DNA of 64,000 nucleotides from an uncultured Paracoccaceae bacterium (lineage in GTDB: Bacteria > Pseudomonadota > Alphaproteobacteria > Rhodobacterales > Rhodobacteraceae). This document shows positions 17,051 to 25,216 of this stretch, piece by piece. Position numbers and translations under genes: made by a program. Where the stretch lies: assembly GCA_937927675.1 (NCBI GenBank), contig CALBSG010000160.1:1-64000 (forward strand). Reading direction: 5' to 3'. Below the pieces are notes generated by a model. It searched no databases and was not told the DNA's origin. It saw nothing but the letters and a program-made list of their open reading frames with translations. Numbering within the stretch: the stretch's first letter is position 1; every line of letters starts with the position of its first letter.

Positions 17051-18924
17051 TGACCGGAAACCCGTCTTGATTTGCGCAGATGCGCCAAAATCAGCGCCAG
17101 CCCCGCCGGCGTCATGCCTTCGATCTGCGCCGCTTGTGCAAGCGTTTCTGGCCGCCGGCGTTCCAGTTTTCCGGCCAGCTCTTTCGACAACCCTGGCATA
17201 TCAACATAGTGAAGCTCCGCCGGCAGGAGAGTATTCTCGTCTTTCCTCAACGCCTCGACATCGTTCTTTTGCCGATCGAGATACTGCTGATAAAGGGCAT
17301 CATTCTCAAGCTGGCTGCGAACGGCCAACGGGATCTCCGCCACTTCGGGCAGCAAATGATTGATGTGGTCCCTCGTCACCTCTGGCATGGACAGAAGTTT
17401 CCAAAGACTTCTCTTCCCGCTATCCAAATTAACCATCAGCCCGACCGCATTGAGCTCTTTCGCGCTGTGCTGGCTGCTTTCAAGCAAAGAACGGCCCTTT
17501 TGCAGCGCCGCAAGTTTTGTCTGAAACGCCTTGCTACGCTCGGCCCTCACGCAGCCAATTTCCATACCGACTGGCGTCAACCGCTGGTCCGCATTGTCCG
17601 CACGCAGAGAAAGCCGGAATTCTGCTCGAGAGGTGAACATCCGATAGGGTTCCGTAACGCCCCGGTGGATCAAGTCATCCACCAAAACGCCAATATAGCT
17701 ATCAGCTCGGCCAAATAGCACGGCAGGACGGCCCAAAACCGCAGCGGCAGCATTCAAACCTGCAACCAACCCCTGCGCTGCGGCCTCCTCATACCCCGTG
17801 GTACCATTGATCTGGCCCGCGAAATACAGGCCATCAACGCTTTGGGTCATCAGGGTCTGCGTCAGATTTCTAGGATCGTAGAAGTCATATTCAATCGCGT
17901 ACGCAGGCTGCAGGATGGAAACGCTTTCCAAACCCTCAATCGACCGAACATAGGCCTCTTGAACCACCACGGGCAACGAAGACGAGATCCCATTCGGATA
18001 GATGGTATTGTCGTCAAGACCTTCTGGCTCCAGAAAGACTTGGTGGGAGGATTTGTCAGCAAAACGCACGACTTTATCTTCGATGGACGGGCAATACCGC
18101 GGGCCAACGCCTTCAATATGTCCGCCGTACATTGCCGAAAGATGAAGATGGTCCCGCACAATCTGATGAGTGCGCTCGTTCGTGTGCGTGATGCCGCAGG
18201 CAATCTGTTTTGCTTGAGGTTTCTCGTTCAAAAACGAAAACATAGACGGGTCCTCATCCCCGTGCTGCAATCCAATATTGCTCCAATTTATGGTTTGCGA
18301 ATCCAGACGCGGCGGCGTTCCGGTTTTCAAGCGACCACCTTTTATTCCAACTTCGGCGATTTGGGACGCCAACCTGACGGACGGTGGGTCACCCATACGA
18401 CCCGCAGGGGTTCGGCTGTGGCCAATGTGGATTTCACCGTTCAGAAAGGTTCCGGCCGTCAGAATGGCGGCGCCACAAGTCAGTGTATCGCCATTGGCCA
18501 GATGAACGCCCCGAAGCTTAGCGCCCACCACATCAATTCCGGCAACTTCTGCCTCAACGATGGTCAGTTCCTGCTCACCAGCAAGAAAGGCCTGGATCGC
18601 CATTCGGTAAAGCTTGCGATCAGCCTGCGCTCGAGGACCTTGGACGGCCGGCCCCTTTCGGCGGTTCAAAAGCCGAAATTGAATTCCCGCCACATCGGCC
18701 GCTTTGCCCATGACGCCATCCAAGGCATCAATTTCGCGGACAAGATGCCCCTTGCCCAACCCGCCGATGGCAGGATTGCAGGACATCACGCCAATTTTTT
18801 CACGATTGAGCGTGATCAGCGCCGTCTGAGCGCCCATTCGGGCGGCGGCAGCGGCAGCCTCGGTGCCAGCATGCCCCCCACCGATGACAATGACGTCAAA
18901 ATGTTTCACGTGAAACATCCTCAC
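17047..18924 (-). CDS. mnmG: tRNA uridine-5-carboxymethylaminomethyl synthesis enzyme MnmG (GidA)
   Basis: With MnmE, this FAD enzyme installs the cmnm5 group on the wobble uridine of several tRNAs. FAD motif 'FDVIVIGGGHAGTEAAAAAARMG', then 'MSCNPAIGGLGKGHLVREIDALDG', 'GTFLNGEIHIG', 'RLKTGTPPRL' and 'GQINGTTGYEEAAAQGL'. 625 residues, full length. Start: M1 at 18924 overlaps the mnmE stop (ATGA), with another Met at codon 3. Codons 3-8 (Met-Phe-His-Val-Lys-His) are formed by a perfect parS site. Confidence 0.96.
   Translation of the reverse strand: MRMFHVKHFDVIVIGGGHAGTEAAAAAARMGAQTALITLNREKIGVMSCNPAIGGLGKGHLVREIDALDGVMGKAADVAGIQFRLLNRRKGPAVQGPRAQADRKLYRMAIQAFLAGEQELTIVEAEVAGIDVVGAKLRGVHLANGDTLTCGAAILTAGTFLNGEIHIGHSRTPAGRMGDPPSVRLASQIAEVGIKGGRLKTGTPPRLDSQTINWSNIGLQHGDEDPSMFSFLNEKPQAKQIACGITHTNERTHQIVRDHLHLSAMYGGHIEGVGPRYCPSIEDKVVRFADKSSHQVFLEPEGLDDNTIYPNGISSSLPVVVQEAYVRSIEGLESVSILQPAYAIEYDFYDPRNLTQTLMTQSVDGLYFAGQINGTTGYEEAAAQGLVAGLNAAAAVLGRPAVLFGRADSYIGVLVDDLIHRGVTEPYRMFTSRAEFRLSLRADNADQRLTPVGMEIGCVRAERSKAFQTKLAALQKGRSLLESSQHSAKELNAVGLMVNLDSGKRSLWKLLSMPEVTRDHINHLLPEVAEIPLAVRSQLENDALYQQYLDRQKNDVEALRKDENTLLPAELHYVDMPGLSKELAGKLERRRPETLAQAAQIEGMTPAGLALILAHLRKSRRVSGQ
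18902..18917. other. parS: parS centromere site 2 (perfect palindrome)
   Basis: A second exact TGTTTCACGTGAAACA, inside the first codons of mnmG. It is 5.4 kb from site 1 and 3.2 kb from the left edge of the candidate origin. Confidence 0.95.
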
Positions 18925-20201
18925 TTTCCGATACAGAAACGGGAAAAAATCTCTTCCAAGAGATCTTCAACACCGACCCGACCCACCAGGCTTGCAAGCG
19001 CCGCAACAGCGTTTCGCAAGTCTTCAGCCGCCAATTCGGCAACGCCCTCTTCTACCACCAACTCTAGGGCACGATCCAGCGCCGATATTGCGGTTTCAAG
19101 CCCACGCCTCTGCCGTTCGCGAATAATCAGACTGGATCCCGCGGTTTTCGCCTCAAGAATCTGGCCAATTTTAGAGATAAGGGCATCAAGCCCCTCTCCC
19201 GTCAAACCCGAAACACCATTTTGACCCTGCGGCTTCAAATCAGCCTTGGCCATCACCACGATATCATCATCGTGCGGCGCCAATGGGAGTTGTTCTGCGC
19301 CCTCCTTCAGGAAAAGCCGCAAATCCGCATTTCGAGCACGACTTAACGCAAGCTCAATGCCGCGCCCCTCAATCGCATCCGTCGTGTCCCTTAGCCCGGC
19401 TGTGTCCAACAACGTCACCGCCAGCCCGGAAATTTCCATCCGAACCTCAATGACGTCACGGGTTGTGCCCGCAATTTCAGAGGTAATAGCGGCCTCTCTG
19501 CCAGCAAGCGCGTTCAGAAGCGTGGATTTTCCCACGTTGGGCGCACCGATGATGGCAATCTCAAACCCGTCACGGATCCGCTCTGCCGATTTCGCGCCAG
19601 AAAGTTCCGCCAAGATCTCCGCTCTAACCGAAGTCAGAAGACCCTGAACCTCGACCGCGACACTCTCCGGCACATCTTCTTCCGAAAAATCGATTGTTGC
19701 TTCCAGCAACGACATCGCACGGATCAGTTTCAACCGCCAACCGTCGGCACGCTTACCCAATGCACCGCTCAGCAGCGCAACGGCTTGCCGTCTTTGCGCC
19801 TCGGTTTCGGCGTCAATCAGATCAGCAAGCCCTTCAATCTGGGTCAAATCCATGCGCCCGGACTCCAACGCGCGGCGACTAAACTCCCCCGGCTCAGCAA
19901 CGCGCAGCCCAGTTATTGATCCCAAGATCCGCAATATCGCGGCAACCGTGGCGACACCGCCATGTACATGAAATTCAACGATATCTTCGTTGGTAAAACT
20001 GGTCCCGGCCTCAAATCTCAGGACAAGCGCCTCATCGAGGACGTCGCCGCCAAATCGAAGAACACGTAGCGCCGCCCGCCGCGGTTCCGGCAAGGGGCCA
20101 CACAGTTTTTCCGCCGCAACGTAGGCCTGATCCCCCGATATCCGGATCACAGACACACCGGCCCTGCCCCTTGCGCTGGCAAGGGCGAAGATCGTATCCA
20201 T
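18921..20201 (-). CDS. mnmE: tRNA modification GTPase MnmE (TrmE)
   Basis: Partner of MnmG. An N-terminal tetrahydrofolate-binding domain starts 'MDTIFALASARGRAGVSVIRISG'. It is followed by a helical domain with an inserted G domain: 'IIGAPNVGKSTLLNAL' (G1), 'GTTRD' (G2), 'DTAGLRDT' (G3) and 'VMAKADL' (G4). It ends with the conserved 'CIGK', the family CxGK tail. 426 residues. The start lies 25 bases after rho. That short AT-rich gap shows no terminator, so read-through from rho or a local promoter could drive the mnmE-to-parB unit. Confidence 0.96.
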   Translation of the reverse strand: MDTIFALASARGRAGVSVIRISGDQAYVAAEKLCGPLPEPRRAALRVLRFGGDVLDEALVLRFEAGTSFTNEDIVEFHVHGGVATVAAILRILGSITGLRVAEPGEFSRRALESGRMDLTQIEGLADLIDAETEAQRRQAVALLSGALGKRADGWRLKLIRAMSLLEATIDFSEEDVPESVAVEVQGLLTSVRAEILAELSGAKSAERIRDGFEIAIIGAPNVGKSTLLNALAGREAAITSEIAGTTRDVIEVRMEISGLAVTLLDTAGLRDTTDAIEGRGIELALSRARNADLRLFLKEGAEQLPLAPHDDDIVVMAKADLKPQGQNGVSGLTGEGLDALISKIGQILEAKTAGSSLIIRERQRRGLETAISALDRALELVVEEGVAELAAEDLRNAVAALASLVGRVGVEDLLEEIFSRFCIGK

Positions 20202-20226
20202 GTCTAACCTATTGATAAATAATATA

Positions 20227-21498
20227 TCAGGCGTTCATCGAGTCAAAGAACTCCGAGTTCGACTTGGTCTGCTTCAGCTTCCCAATCAAGAACTCGATCG
20301 CGTCCGTCGTCCCCATCGGGTTCAAGATTCGCCGCAAGACATAGGTCTTTTGCAGATCGACCTTGTCGACAAGGAGATCTTCCTTCCGCGTTCCCGACTT
20401 CAGAATATCAATGGCCGGGAACACCCGCTTGTCGGCGACCTTACGATCCAGAACAATCTCGCTGTTGCCCGTGCCCTTGAATTCTTCGAAAATCACCTCA
20501 TCCATCCGGCTGCCGGTGTCGATCAGCGCCGTCGCAATGATCGTCAAGGACCCGCCTTCTTCAATATTCCGGGCAGCCCCAAAGAAGCGCTTCGGCCGCT
20601 GCAATGCGTTGGCATCCACGCCACCGGTCAAAACCTTACCCGAGGACGGCACAACCGTGTTGAACGCACGACCCAAACGCGTGATCGAGTCCAACAAAAT
20701 CACAACATCGCGCTTATGCTCGACCAACCGCTTTGCTTTTTCGATCACCATTTCCGCAACAGCAACGTGCCGCGTCGCCGGTTCGTCGAAGGTCGAAGAA
20801 ACAACCTCCCCCTTCACCGACCTTTGCATGTCAGTAACCTCCTCGGGACGTTCATCAATCAGCAGAACGATGAGGTAGCACTCAGGATGGTTGGTCGCGA
20901 TCGAATGGGCGATGTTTTGCAGCAAAACCGTCTTACCCGTCCGCGGGGGTGCCACGATCAGGGCCCGCTGGCCCTTTCCGATCGGGCAAACGAGATCGAT
21001 GATCCGCGCCGAACGATCCTTGATCGTCGGATCCTCGATCTCCATCTTCAACCGTTCATCGGGATAAAGCGGCGTCAGGTTGTCGAAGTGAACCTTATGC
21101 CGGGCCTTTTCCGGGTCATCAAAGTTGATCTTTGTCGCTTTGATGAGGCTGAAATAGCGCTCATTCTCACGCGGCGCCTGAATGACCCCCTCGATGGAAT
21201 CGCCGGTCCGCAGCGAAAACTGACGGATCATCTCCGGCCCAACATAGATATCGTCCGGACCCGGCAGATAGTTGGCTGACGGGCTGCGCAGGAACCCAAA
21301 ACCATCCTGCAAAACTTCCAAAACACCGTCGCCGCCGATTTCCCAACCTTCTTCGGCATGTTCTTTCAAGAGCGAGAACATCATCTCGCCCTTACGCATG
21401 CTCGGCGCGTTTTCAATCTCCCATTCTTCCGCCATCGCCAGCAGTTCTGCCGGCGTCTTGGCCTTAAGATCGGCAAGATTCAAATGCTCTACGGTCAT
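20227..21498 (-). CDS. rho: Transcription termination factor Rho
   Basis: Hexameric RNA helicase that ends transcription. N-terminal 'LNLADLKAKTPAELLAMAEE' and the RNA-binding cold-shock-like domain 'GDGVLEVLQDGFGFLRSPSANYLPGPDDIYV'. ATPase: 'ALIVAPPRTGKTVLLQNIAHSI', 'VVILLDSITRLGRAFN', 'GGSLTIIATALIDTGSRMDEVI' and the C-terminal 'EFLIGKLKQTKSNSEFFDSMNA'. ATG 21498 has GGAAGGG at 6 bases; the frame stays open to 21522. 423 residues. Confidence 0.97.
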   Translation of the reverse strand: MTVEHLNLADLKAKTPAELLAMAEEWEIENAPSMRKGEMMFSLLKEHAEEGWEIGGDGVLEVLQDGFGFLRSPSANYLPGPDDIYVGPEMIRQFSLRTGDSIEGVIQAPRENERYFSLIKATKINFDDPEKARHKVHFDNLTPLYPDERLKMEIEDPTIKDRSARIIDLVCPIGKGQRALIVAPPRTGKTVLLQNIAHSIATNHPECYLIVLLIDERPEEVTDMQRSVKGEVVSSTFDEPATRHVAVAEMVIEKAKRLVEHKRDVVILLDSITRLGRAFNTVVPSSGKVLTGGVDANALQRPKRFFGAARNIEEGGSLTIIATALIDTGSRMDEVIFEEFKGTGNSEIVLDRKVADKRVFPAIDILKSGTRKEDLLVDKVDLQKTYVLRRILNPMGTTDAIEFLIGKLKQTKSNSEFFDSMNA

Positions 21499-21618
21499 GG
21501 GAAACCCTTCCAGCCACCCCATCCGGGGTCTTCAGTCAAAATCATCAGGAATGCGCCAGCGACCGGACGGTCAGCGCCTGTCTCGCACCTAAGCCCGCCT
21601 CTATGACGAGTCAAGCAG

Positions 21619-22083
21619 TCACACCTTCAGAATCACCGCAAAGACGATGACAAGCATGAAAACCGTAGGCACTTCGTTCATCAACCGATACTGCCGCCCG
21701 GTCAGCGCGTTATTCCCTAGCAAAAAAGCTTTCCGGCACGATGCAAGCCACATGTGAAAGCCAGTCATTCCCAACACTGCCAAGGCCTTTGCCCAAGGCC
21801 ACACCGTGCTCCACACCACGATTCCGGGCGTCAGCACCAGCGCAAGGCCAAACACCCATGTCGCCACCATGGCCGGGTTCATGATGGCACGAAGAAGCAA
21901 CCTTTCCTGATGCTGAAACAGCAAATCCATATCGCTACCAAAAACGACGCCGCGTTTGGCCAACCCTTCCACGTGATAGACATAAAGCCGAGGCAGGTAG
22001 AACAGACCAGCCATCCAAGAAATCACCGCGATCACATGCAGTGCCTTGGTCCACAGATACCAATCCGCGAGAAAATCGCCCAT
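21619..22083 (-). CDS. hemJ: Protoporphyrinogen IX oxidase HemJ
   Basis: A 154-residue inner-membrane protein with about four helices that oxidises protoporphyrinogen IX in bacteria lacking HemG/HemY-type oxidases. Family marks: 'WTKALHVIAVISWMAGLFYLPRLYVYH' with its conserved His, Arg and Tyr, 'LLRAIMNPAMVATWVFGL', 'FHMWLASCRKAF' and 'YRLMNEVPTVFMLVIVFAVIL'. It borders the candidate origin on the left and reads away from it. A heme gene beside oriC is common in Alphaproteobacteria. Confidence 0.9.
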   Translation of the reverse strand: MGDFLADWYLWTKALHVIAVISWMAGLFYLPRLYVYHVEGLAKRGVVFGSDMDLLFQHQERLLLRAIMNPAMVATWVFGLALVLTPGIVVWSTVWPWAKALAVLGMTGFHMWLASCRKAFLLGNNALTGRQYRLMNEVPTVFMLVIVFAVILKV

Positions 22084-22100
22084 CCCTGCCTCTCAGAACA

Positions 22101-22120
22101 TTCTTCTTATTAAAGAAGAA
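22101..22120. repeat. AT-rich inverted repeat upstream of hemJ
   Basis: TTCTTCTT-ATTA-AAGAAGAA, a perfect 8-bp stem with a 4-base loop, 17 bases upstream of the hemJ start codon. It could be a leader hairpin in the hemJ mRNA or part of the origin; function unknown. Confidence 0.6.
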
Positions 22121-22457
22121 AGATAAAAGATTGATGATGATGTAAGGCCTGTGGGTATCGGAATACAACCTTGTATCCACCAAGTTTTCCCCAAGGAAAT
22201 CTCTGTGGAAAAATCAGATCCGTGACCGTATCATGATATAAATACAATATATAACAATTGGTTAACTGACATTTTCGTCGCACTGCGGCACGCTGGGCTT
22301 GTGGACTTCTTCTGATCCCCAACCTGAACGATGACTTATACCAGTGTGGAAAACAGCCATCGCTTGCCTTGACAAGATTGGATAACCAGCCCCCTTTGAC
22401 GTTCAGGGGCTATAGATCCCCAGTTACCCAGATTTCCCCCCCGACTGCTTCTGCGAC

Positions 22458-22466
22458 TTATCCACA
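22458..22466 (+). other. Perfect DnaA box
   Basis: TTATCCACA matches the 9-mer DnaA-box consensus exactly. It ends three bases before the maf start codon, so DnaA bound here would also block maf translation-start or transcription signals. Confidence 0.85.
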
Positions 22467-22469
22467 GCC

Positions 22470-23069
22470 ATGTCCCAAGCCCTCATCCTCGCCTCGACCT
22501 CGGCCATCCGCCTCGACCTGCTGCGCAACGCAGGTCTTGACGTTACAGCCCAAGCTGCCCGTATCGACGAAGACAGCATCCGCCAAAGCCTTGAGGCTGA
22601 GGCGGCCAAGCCGCGCGACATTGCCGATACCTTGGCCGATATGAAGGCTGCCCGAATTTCGAACCGCCACCCCGATGCATTGGTCCTTGGTTGCGATCAG
22701 GTTCTAGACTTCAAAGGTAAAGTTTTTTCTAAGGCCGAAAGCCCCGCGCAAGCACGGGAACAGCTTTTGACCCTGCGGGCAAACAGCCATGCCCTCCTGT
22801 CCGCGGCCGTCCTTTACGAACAGGGCAAGCCGGTCTGGCGGCACATCGGCGAAGCGCGTCTGGTGATGCGCAACTTCTCTGAACCCTATCTTGACGCCTA
22901 TATTGCCCGGAATTGGCCCGCTATCGGACACGCTGTGGGGGGCTATATGCTCGAGTCCGAGGGGGTGCGGCTTTTTGAGCGCATCGACGGCGACTACTTT
23001 ACAATCCTCGGCCTGCCCTTGCTTCCCCTCTTGTCCTATCTCTCCACTCGGGGTCATATTCCGGCATGA
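22470..23069 (+). CDS. maf: Maf-family nucleoside triphosphate pyrophosphatase
   Basis: Maf proteins hydrolyse modified or canonical NTPs (m7GTP, dTTP/UTP types) to monophosphates. Visible marks: 'LILASTSAIRLDLLRNAGL' near the start, 'DALVLGCDQVLDFKGKVFSKAESPAQAREQLLTLRANSH', 'MRNFSEPYLDAYI', and 'GHAVGGYMLESEGVRLFERIDGDYFTILGLPLLPLLSYL'. 199 residues. Subtype cannot be fixed from sequence. It is first in the maf-aroE-coaE-dnaQ operon, overlapping aroE by 4 bases. Confidence 0.9.
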   Translation: MSQALILASTSAIRLDLLRNAGLDVTAQAARIDEDSIRQSLEAEAAKPRDIADTLADMKAARISNRHPDALVLGCDQVLDFKGKVFSKAESPAQAREQLLTLRANSHALLSAAVLYEQGKPVWRHIGEARLVMRNFSEPYLDAYIARNWPAIGHAVGGYMLESEGVRLFERIDGDYFTILGLPLLPLLSYLSTRGHIPA

Positions 23070-23905
23070 CCGAACTGCCCAAAATTCCACTCGCCGGCGT
23101 GATTGGCCATCCGATCGCGCACAGCCGTTCTCCGGCGCTGCACGGCTTTTGGCTGAAAAAATATGGTGTCAAAGGCCATTACATTCCGATGGATGTTGCC
23201 CCTGCTGATCTTGAGCAGACACTCCGCTTCTTGCCAAAGATCGGGTTTGTCGGTCTGAATGTGACCATTCCGCATAAGGAAGCGGCGCTGAAGATTGCTG
23301 ATGTGATCTCGGATCGTGCGGCGTTGATCGGCGCCGCGAACACGTTGATTTTCCGCAAGGATGGTAAAATTCACGCCGATAACACCGATGGTATCGGCTT
23401 TATCGCCAACTTGCGCCAACACGCGCCGCATTGGAGGCCAGCTGATGGGCCTGCGGCGGTTCTGGGTGCCGGGGGCGCGGCCCGTGCTGTCGTGGCCGCC
23501 CTGATCGAATTTGGTGCGCCCGAAATCCGTATCGCCAATCGCACCCGCCCTCGCGCAGATGCACTGCGCGCTGATTTTGGGGCAAAGGTTACGGTTTACG
23601 ACTGGGTTCACGCCGGAAATATGCTGGAAGGCGCCGCGACAGTCATCAACACCACCTCGCTGGGCATGGCCGGCAAACCGGATTTCCGGGTACCGATGGA
23701 CGCATTAGACCCGGGCGCGGTGGTCAATGATCTGGTCTATACGCCGCTGAAAACCCAGTTTCTGCTTGAGGCAGAAAAGCGCGGCGCAACGATTGTAGAT
23801 GGTCTTGGGATGCTGTTGCATCAGGCCGCGCCGGGTTTTGAACGTTGGTTTGGCCCAACGCCGCAGGTCGATGAAGAAGCCCGCCAAGCCGTGCTTGGGT
23901 CATGA
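23066..23905 (+). CDS. aroE: Shikimate dehydrogenase
   Basis: Reduces 3-dehydroshikimate to shikimate with NADPH, step four of the shikimate pathway. Marks: 'VIGHPIAHSRSPALHGFWLKKYG', 'GFVGLNVTIPHKEAALKIAD' with the catalytic Lys, 'GAANTLIF', 'HADNTDGIGFIANL', and the nucleotide-binding 'AAVLGAGGAARAVVAAL' with 'IANRTRPRADAL'. 279 residues. It overlaps maf and coaE by 4 bases each. Confidence 0.95.
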   Translation: MTELPKIPLAGVIGHPIAHSRSPALHGFWLKKYGVKGHYIPMDVAPADLEQTLRFLPKIGFVGLNVTIPHKEAALKIADVISDRAALIGAANTLIFRKDGKIHADNTDGIGFIANLRQHAPHWRPADGPAAVLGAGGAARAVVAALIEFGAPEIRIANRTRPRADALRADFGAKVTVYDWVHAGNMLEGAATVINTTSLGMAGKPDFRVPMDALDPGAVVNDLVYTPLKTQFLLEAEKRGATIVDGLGMLLHQAAPGFERWFGPTPQVDEEARQAVLGS

Positions 23906-24495
23906 CCGCCTTTCGTTTGGGCCTGACCGGATCGATCGGCATGGGCAAATCCACCACCGCTGCGATGTTCGCGGACGAAGGCTTGCCAGTCTGGGATGCA
24001 GACGCCGCCGTGCATCGGCTTTATGGCCCTGATGGTGCTGCGGTTGCCCCTATTGCGGCGCTTTGCACAAAGGCCAAAACGCCCCAAGGGCTGGACCGCG
24101 CCGCCTTGAAAGACTGGATTGCCAGCGACCCCACGGCACTGAGCCAACTGGAATCCGTAGTCCACCCACTGGTTGCTGCAGATCGCGATGCCTTCATCGC
24201 TTCTGCTCAGACCGATATTGTCGTTCTCGACATTCCCCTTCTGTTCGAAAAAGGAACCGAGGCACAGATGGATGCCACCCTGCTTTGCACAGCCACTGCC
24301 GCCATGCAAAAGGCGCGGGTTCTGGCCCGTGGAACCATGACAAACGCCCAGTTAGAGACGATTTTGGCGCGCCAGATGCCTGACAGTGAAAAGCGCGCCC
24401 GTGCCACCCATATTGTGGAAACCCTGTCTCTGGACAGTACACGCGCCTATGTGCGCGCCCTTATCGCCCATATTCGCGAGACTGCGCATGCGTGA
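23902..24495 (+). CDS. coaE: Dephospho-CoA kinase
   Basis: Last step of coenzyme A synthesis. P-loop 'LGLTGSIGMGKSTTAAMFADEGLPVWDADAAVHRLY' begins at residue 5. 'VVLDIPLLFEKGTE' and 'ARATHIVETL' (in place of the more usual AD-ATIVN/S) follow. 197 residues, normal length. It overlaps aroE by 4 and dnaQ by 8 bases. Confidence 0.94.
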   Translation: MTAFRLGLTGSIGMGKSTTAAMFADEGLPVWDADAAVHRLYGPDGAAVAPIAALCTKAKTPQGLDRAALKDWIASDPTALSQLESVVHPLVAADRDAFIASAQTDIVVLDIPLLFEKGTEAQMDATLLCTATAAMQKARVLARGTMTNAQLETILARQMPDSEKRARATHIVETLSLDSTRAYVRALIAHIRETAHA

Positions 24496-25186
24496 AATCG
24501 TCCTCGACACCGAAACCACCGGCTTTGAACCCAGCGAAGGCCACCGCATCGTCGAAATCGGCGCGGTAGAGCTGGAAAACCACATGCCCACCGGCAAGAC
24601 CTATCACCAATATATCAACCCCGAGCGTGGCATGCCGCGCGAGGCGTTCGAAGTGCATGGGTTGGGCGATGAGTTTTTGCGAGACAAGCCGGTGTTCAAA
24701 GCGATCGGCCGGGCGTTTCTTGATTTCATTGGTGATGCGAAACTGGTCATCCACAATGCGGCCTTCGACATCAAATTCCTGAACTTTGAACTGAAACTGA
24801 TGGGTCTGCCCACGATAGAATGGTCGCGCGCGATCGACACGCTGGCCATCGCCCGGCAAAAGTTTCCCGGCTCGCCGGCATCGCTTGATGCGTTGTGCCG
24901 GCGTTTTGGCGTCGATAACTCTGCCCGCGAAAAGCACGGCGCGCTTTTGGACAGCGAGATCTTGGCCGATGTCTATCTGGAACTGATTGGCGGTCGGCAA
25001 CCAGACTTTGGATTGGCAAACCAGCCCGCCAAGTCGACCTCTGACGCAACACTTCAAGCTGACAATTGGCGGCCTCGACCCCGGCCAGAACCGCTGCCCT
25101 CCCGCCTGACCGAGGCAGAGGCCACGGCCCATGCGGCGTTCGTCGCCAAACTTGGCGACAGTGCGCTTTGGCTTAAGCGGACATGA
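24488..25186 (+). CDS. dnaQ: DNA polymerase III epsilon subunit (proofreading exonuclease)
   Basis: 3'-5' proofreading exonuclease of the replicative polymerase. ExoI motif 'IVLDTETTGFEP' (Asp7, Glu9), ExoII 'LVIHNAAFDIKFLNFEL', ExoIII 'REKHGALLDSEILADVYLEL'. 232 residues, with the C-terminal alpha-binding segment. The frame extends upstream inside coaE, but ATG 24488 gives the standard N-terminus and an 8-base overlap. Confidence 0.95.
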   Translation: MREIVLDTETTGFEPSEGHRIVEIGAVELENHMPTGKTYHQYINPERGMPREAFEVHGLGDEFLRDKPVFKAIGRAFLDFIGDAKLVIHNAAFDIKFLNFELKLMGLPTIEWSRAIDTLAIARQKFPGSPASLDALCRRFGVDNSAREKHGALLDSEILADVYLELIGGRQPDFGLANQPAKSTSDATLQADNWRPRPRPEPLPSRLTEAEATAHAAFVAKLGDSALWLKRT

Positions 25187-25187
25187 A

Positions 25188-25209
25188 AAGACCGGCCAAG
25201 GCCGGTCTT
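25188..25209. terminator. Hairpin terminator between dnaQ and secB
   Basis: Perfect 10-bp stem AAGACCGGCC / GGCCGGTCTT with a two-base loop, between convergent genes. On the minus strand it ends in TTTT, so it should terminate secB transcription; it may also act on the dnaQ side. Confidence 0.75.
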
Positions 25210-25216
25210 GATCGTG

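Larger units (their letters stand above)
22084..22469. other. oriC: Candidate chromosomal replication origin (oriC)
   Basis: A 386-bp non-coding, locally AT-rich stretch between diverging hemJ and maf. It contains a perfect DnaA box TTATCCACA (22458-22466) and two identical one-mismatch boxes on the minus strand (TGTGGAAAA at 22204-22212 and 22345-22353). Weaker two-mismatch boxes lie at 22050-offset positions 22150-22158, 22173-22181 and 22377-22385. An AT-rich tract at 22228-22266 could be the unwinding element. A 14-bp palindrome lies at 22163-22176. Gene direction reverses here, and parA/parB and three parS sites are near. It is the only long AT-rich gap in the window. Confidence 0.82.

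Noticed and set aside
17842..19224. 460-codon plus-strand open frame over mnmG/mnmE
   Set aside because: Antisense to two conserved genes; low-complexity, arginine/serine-rich translation typical of shadow frames.
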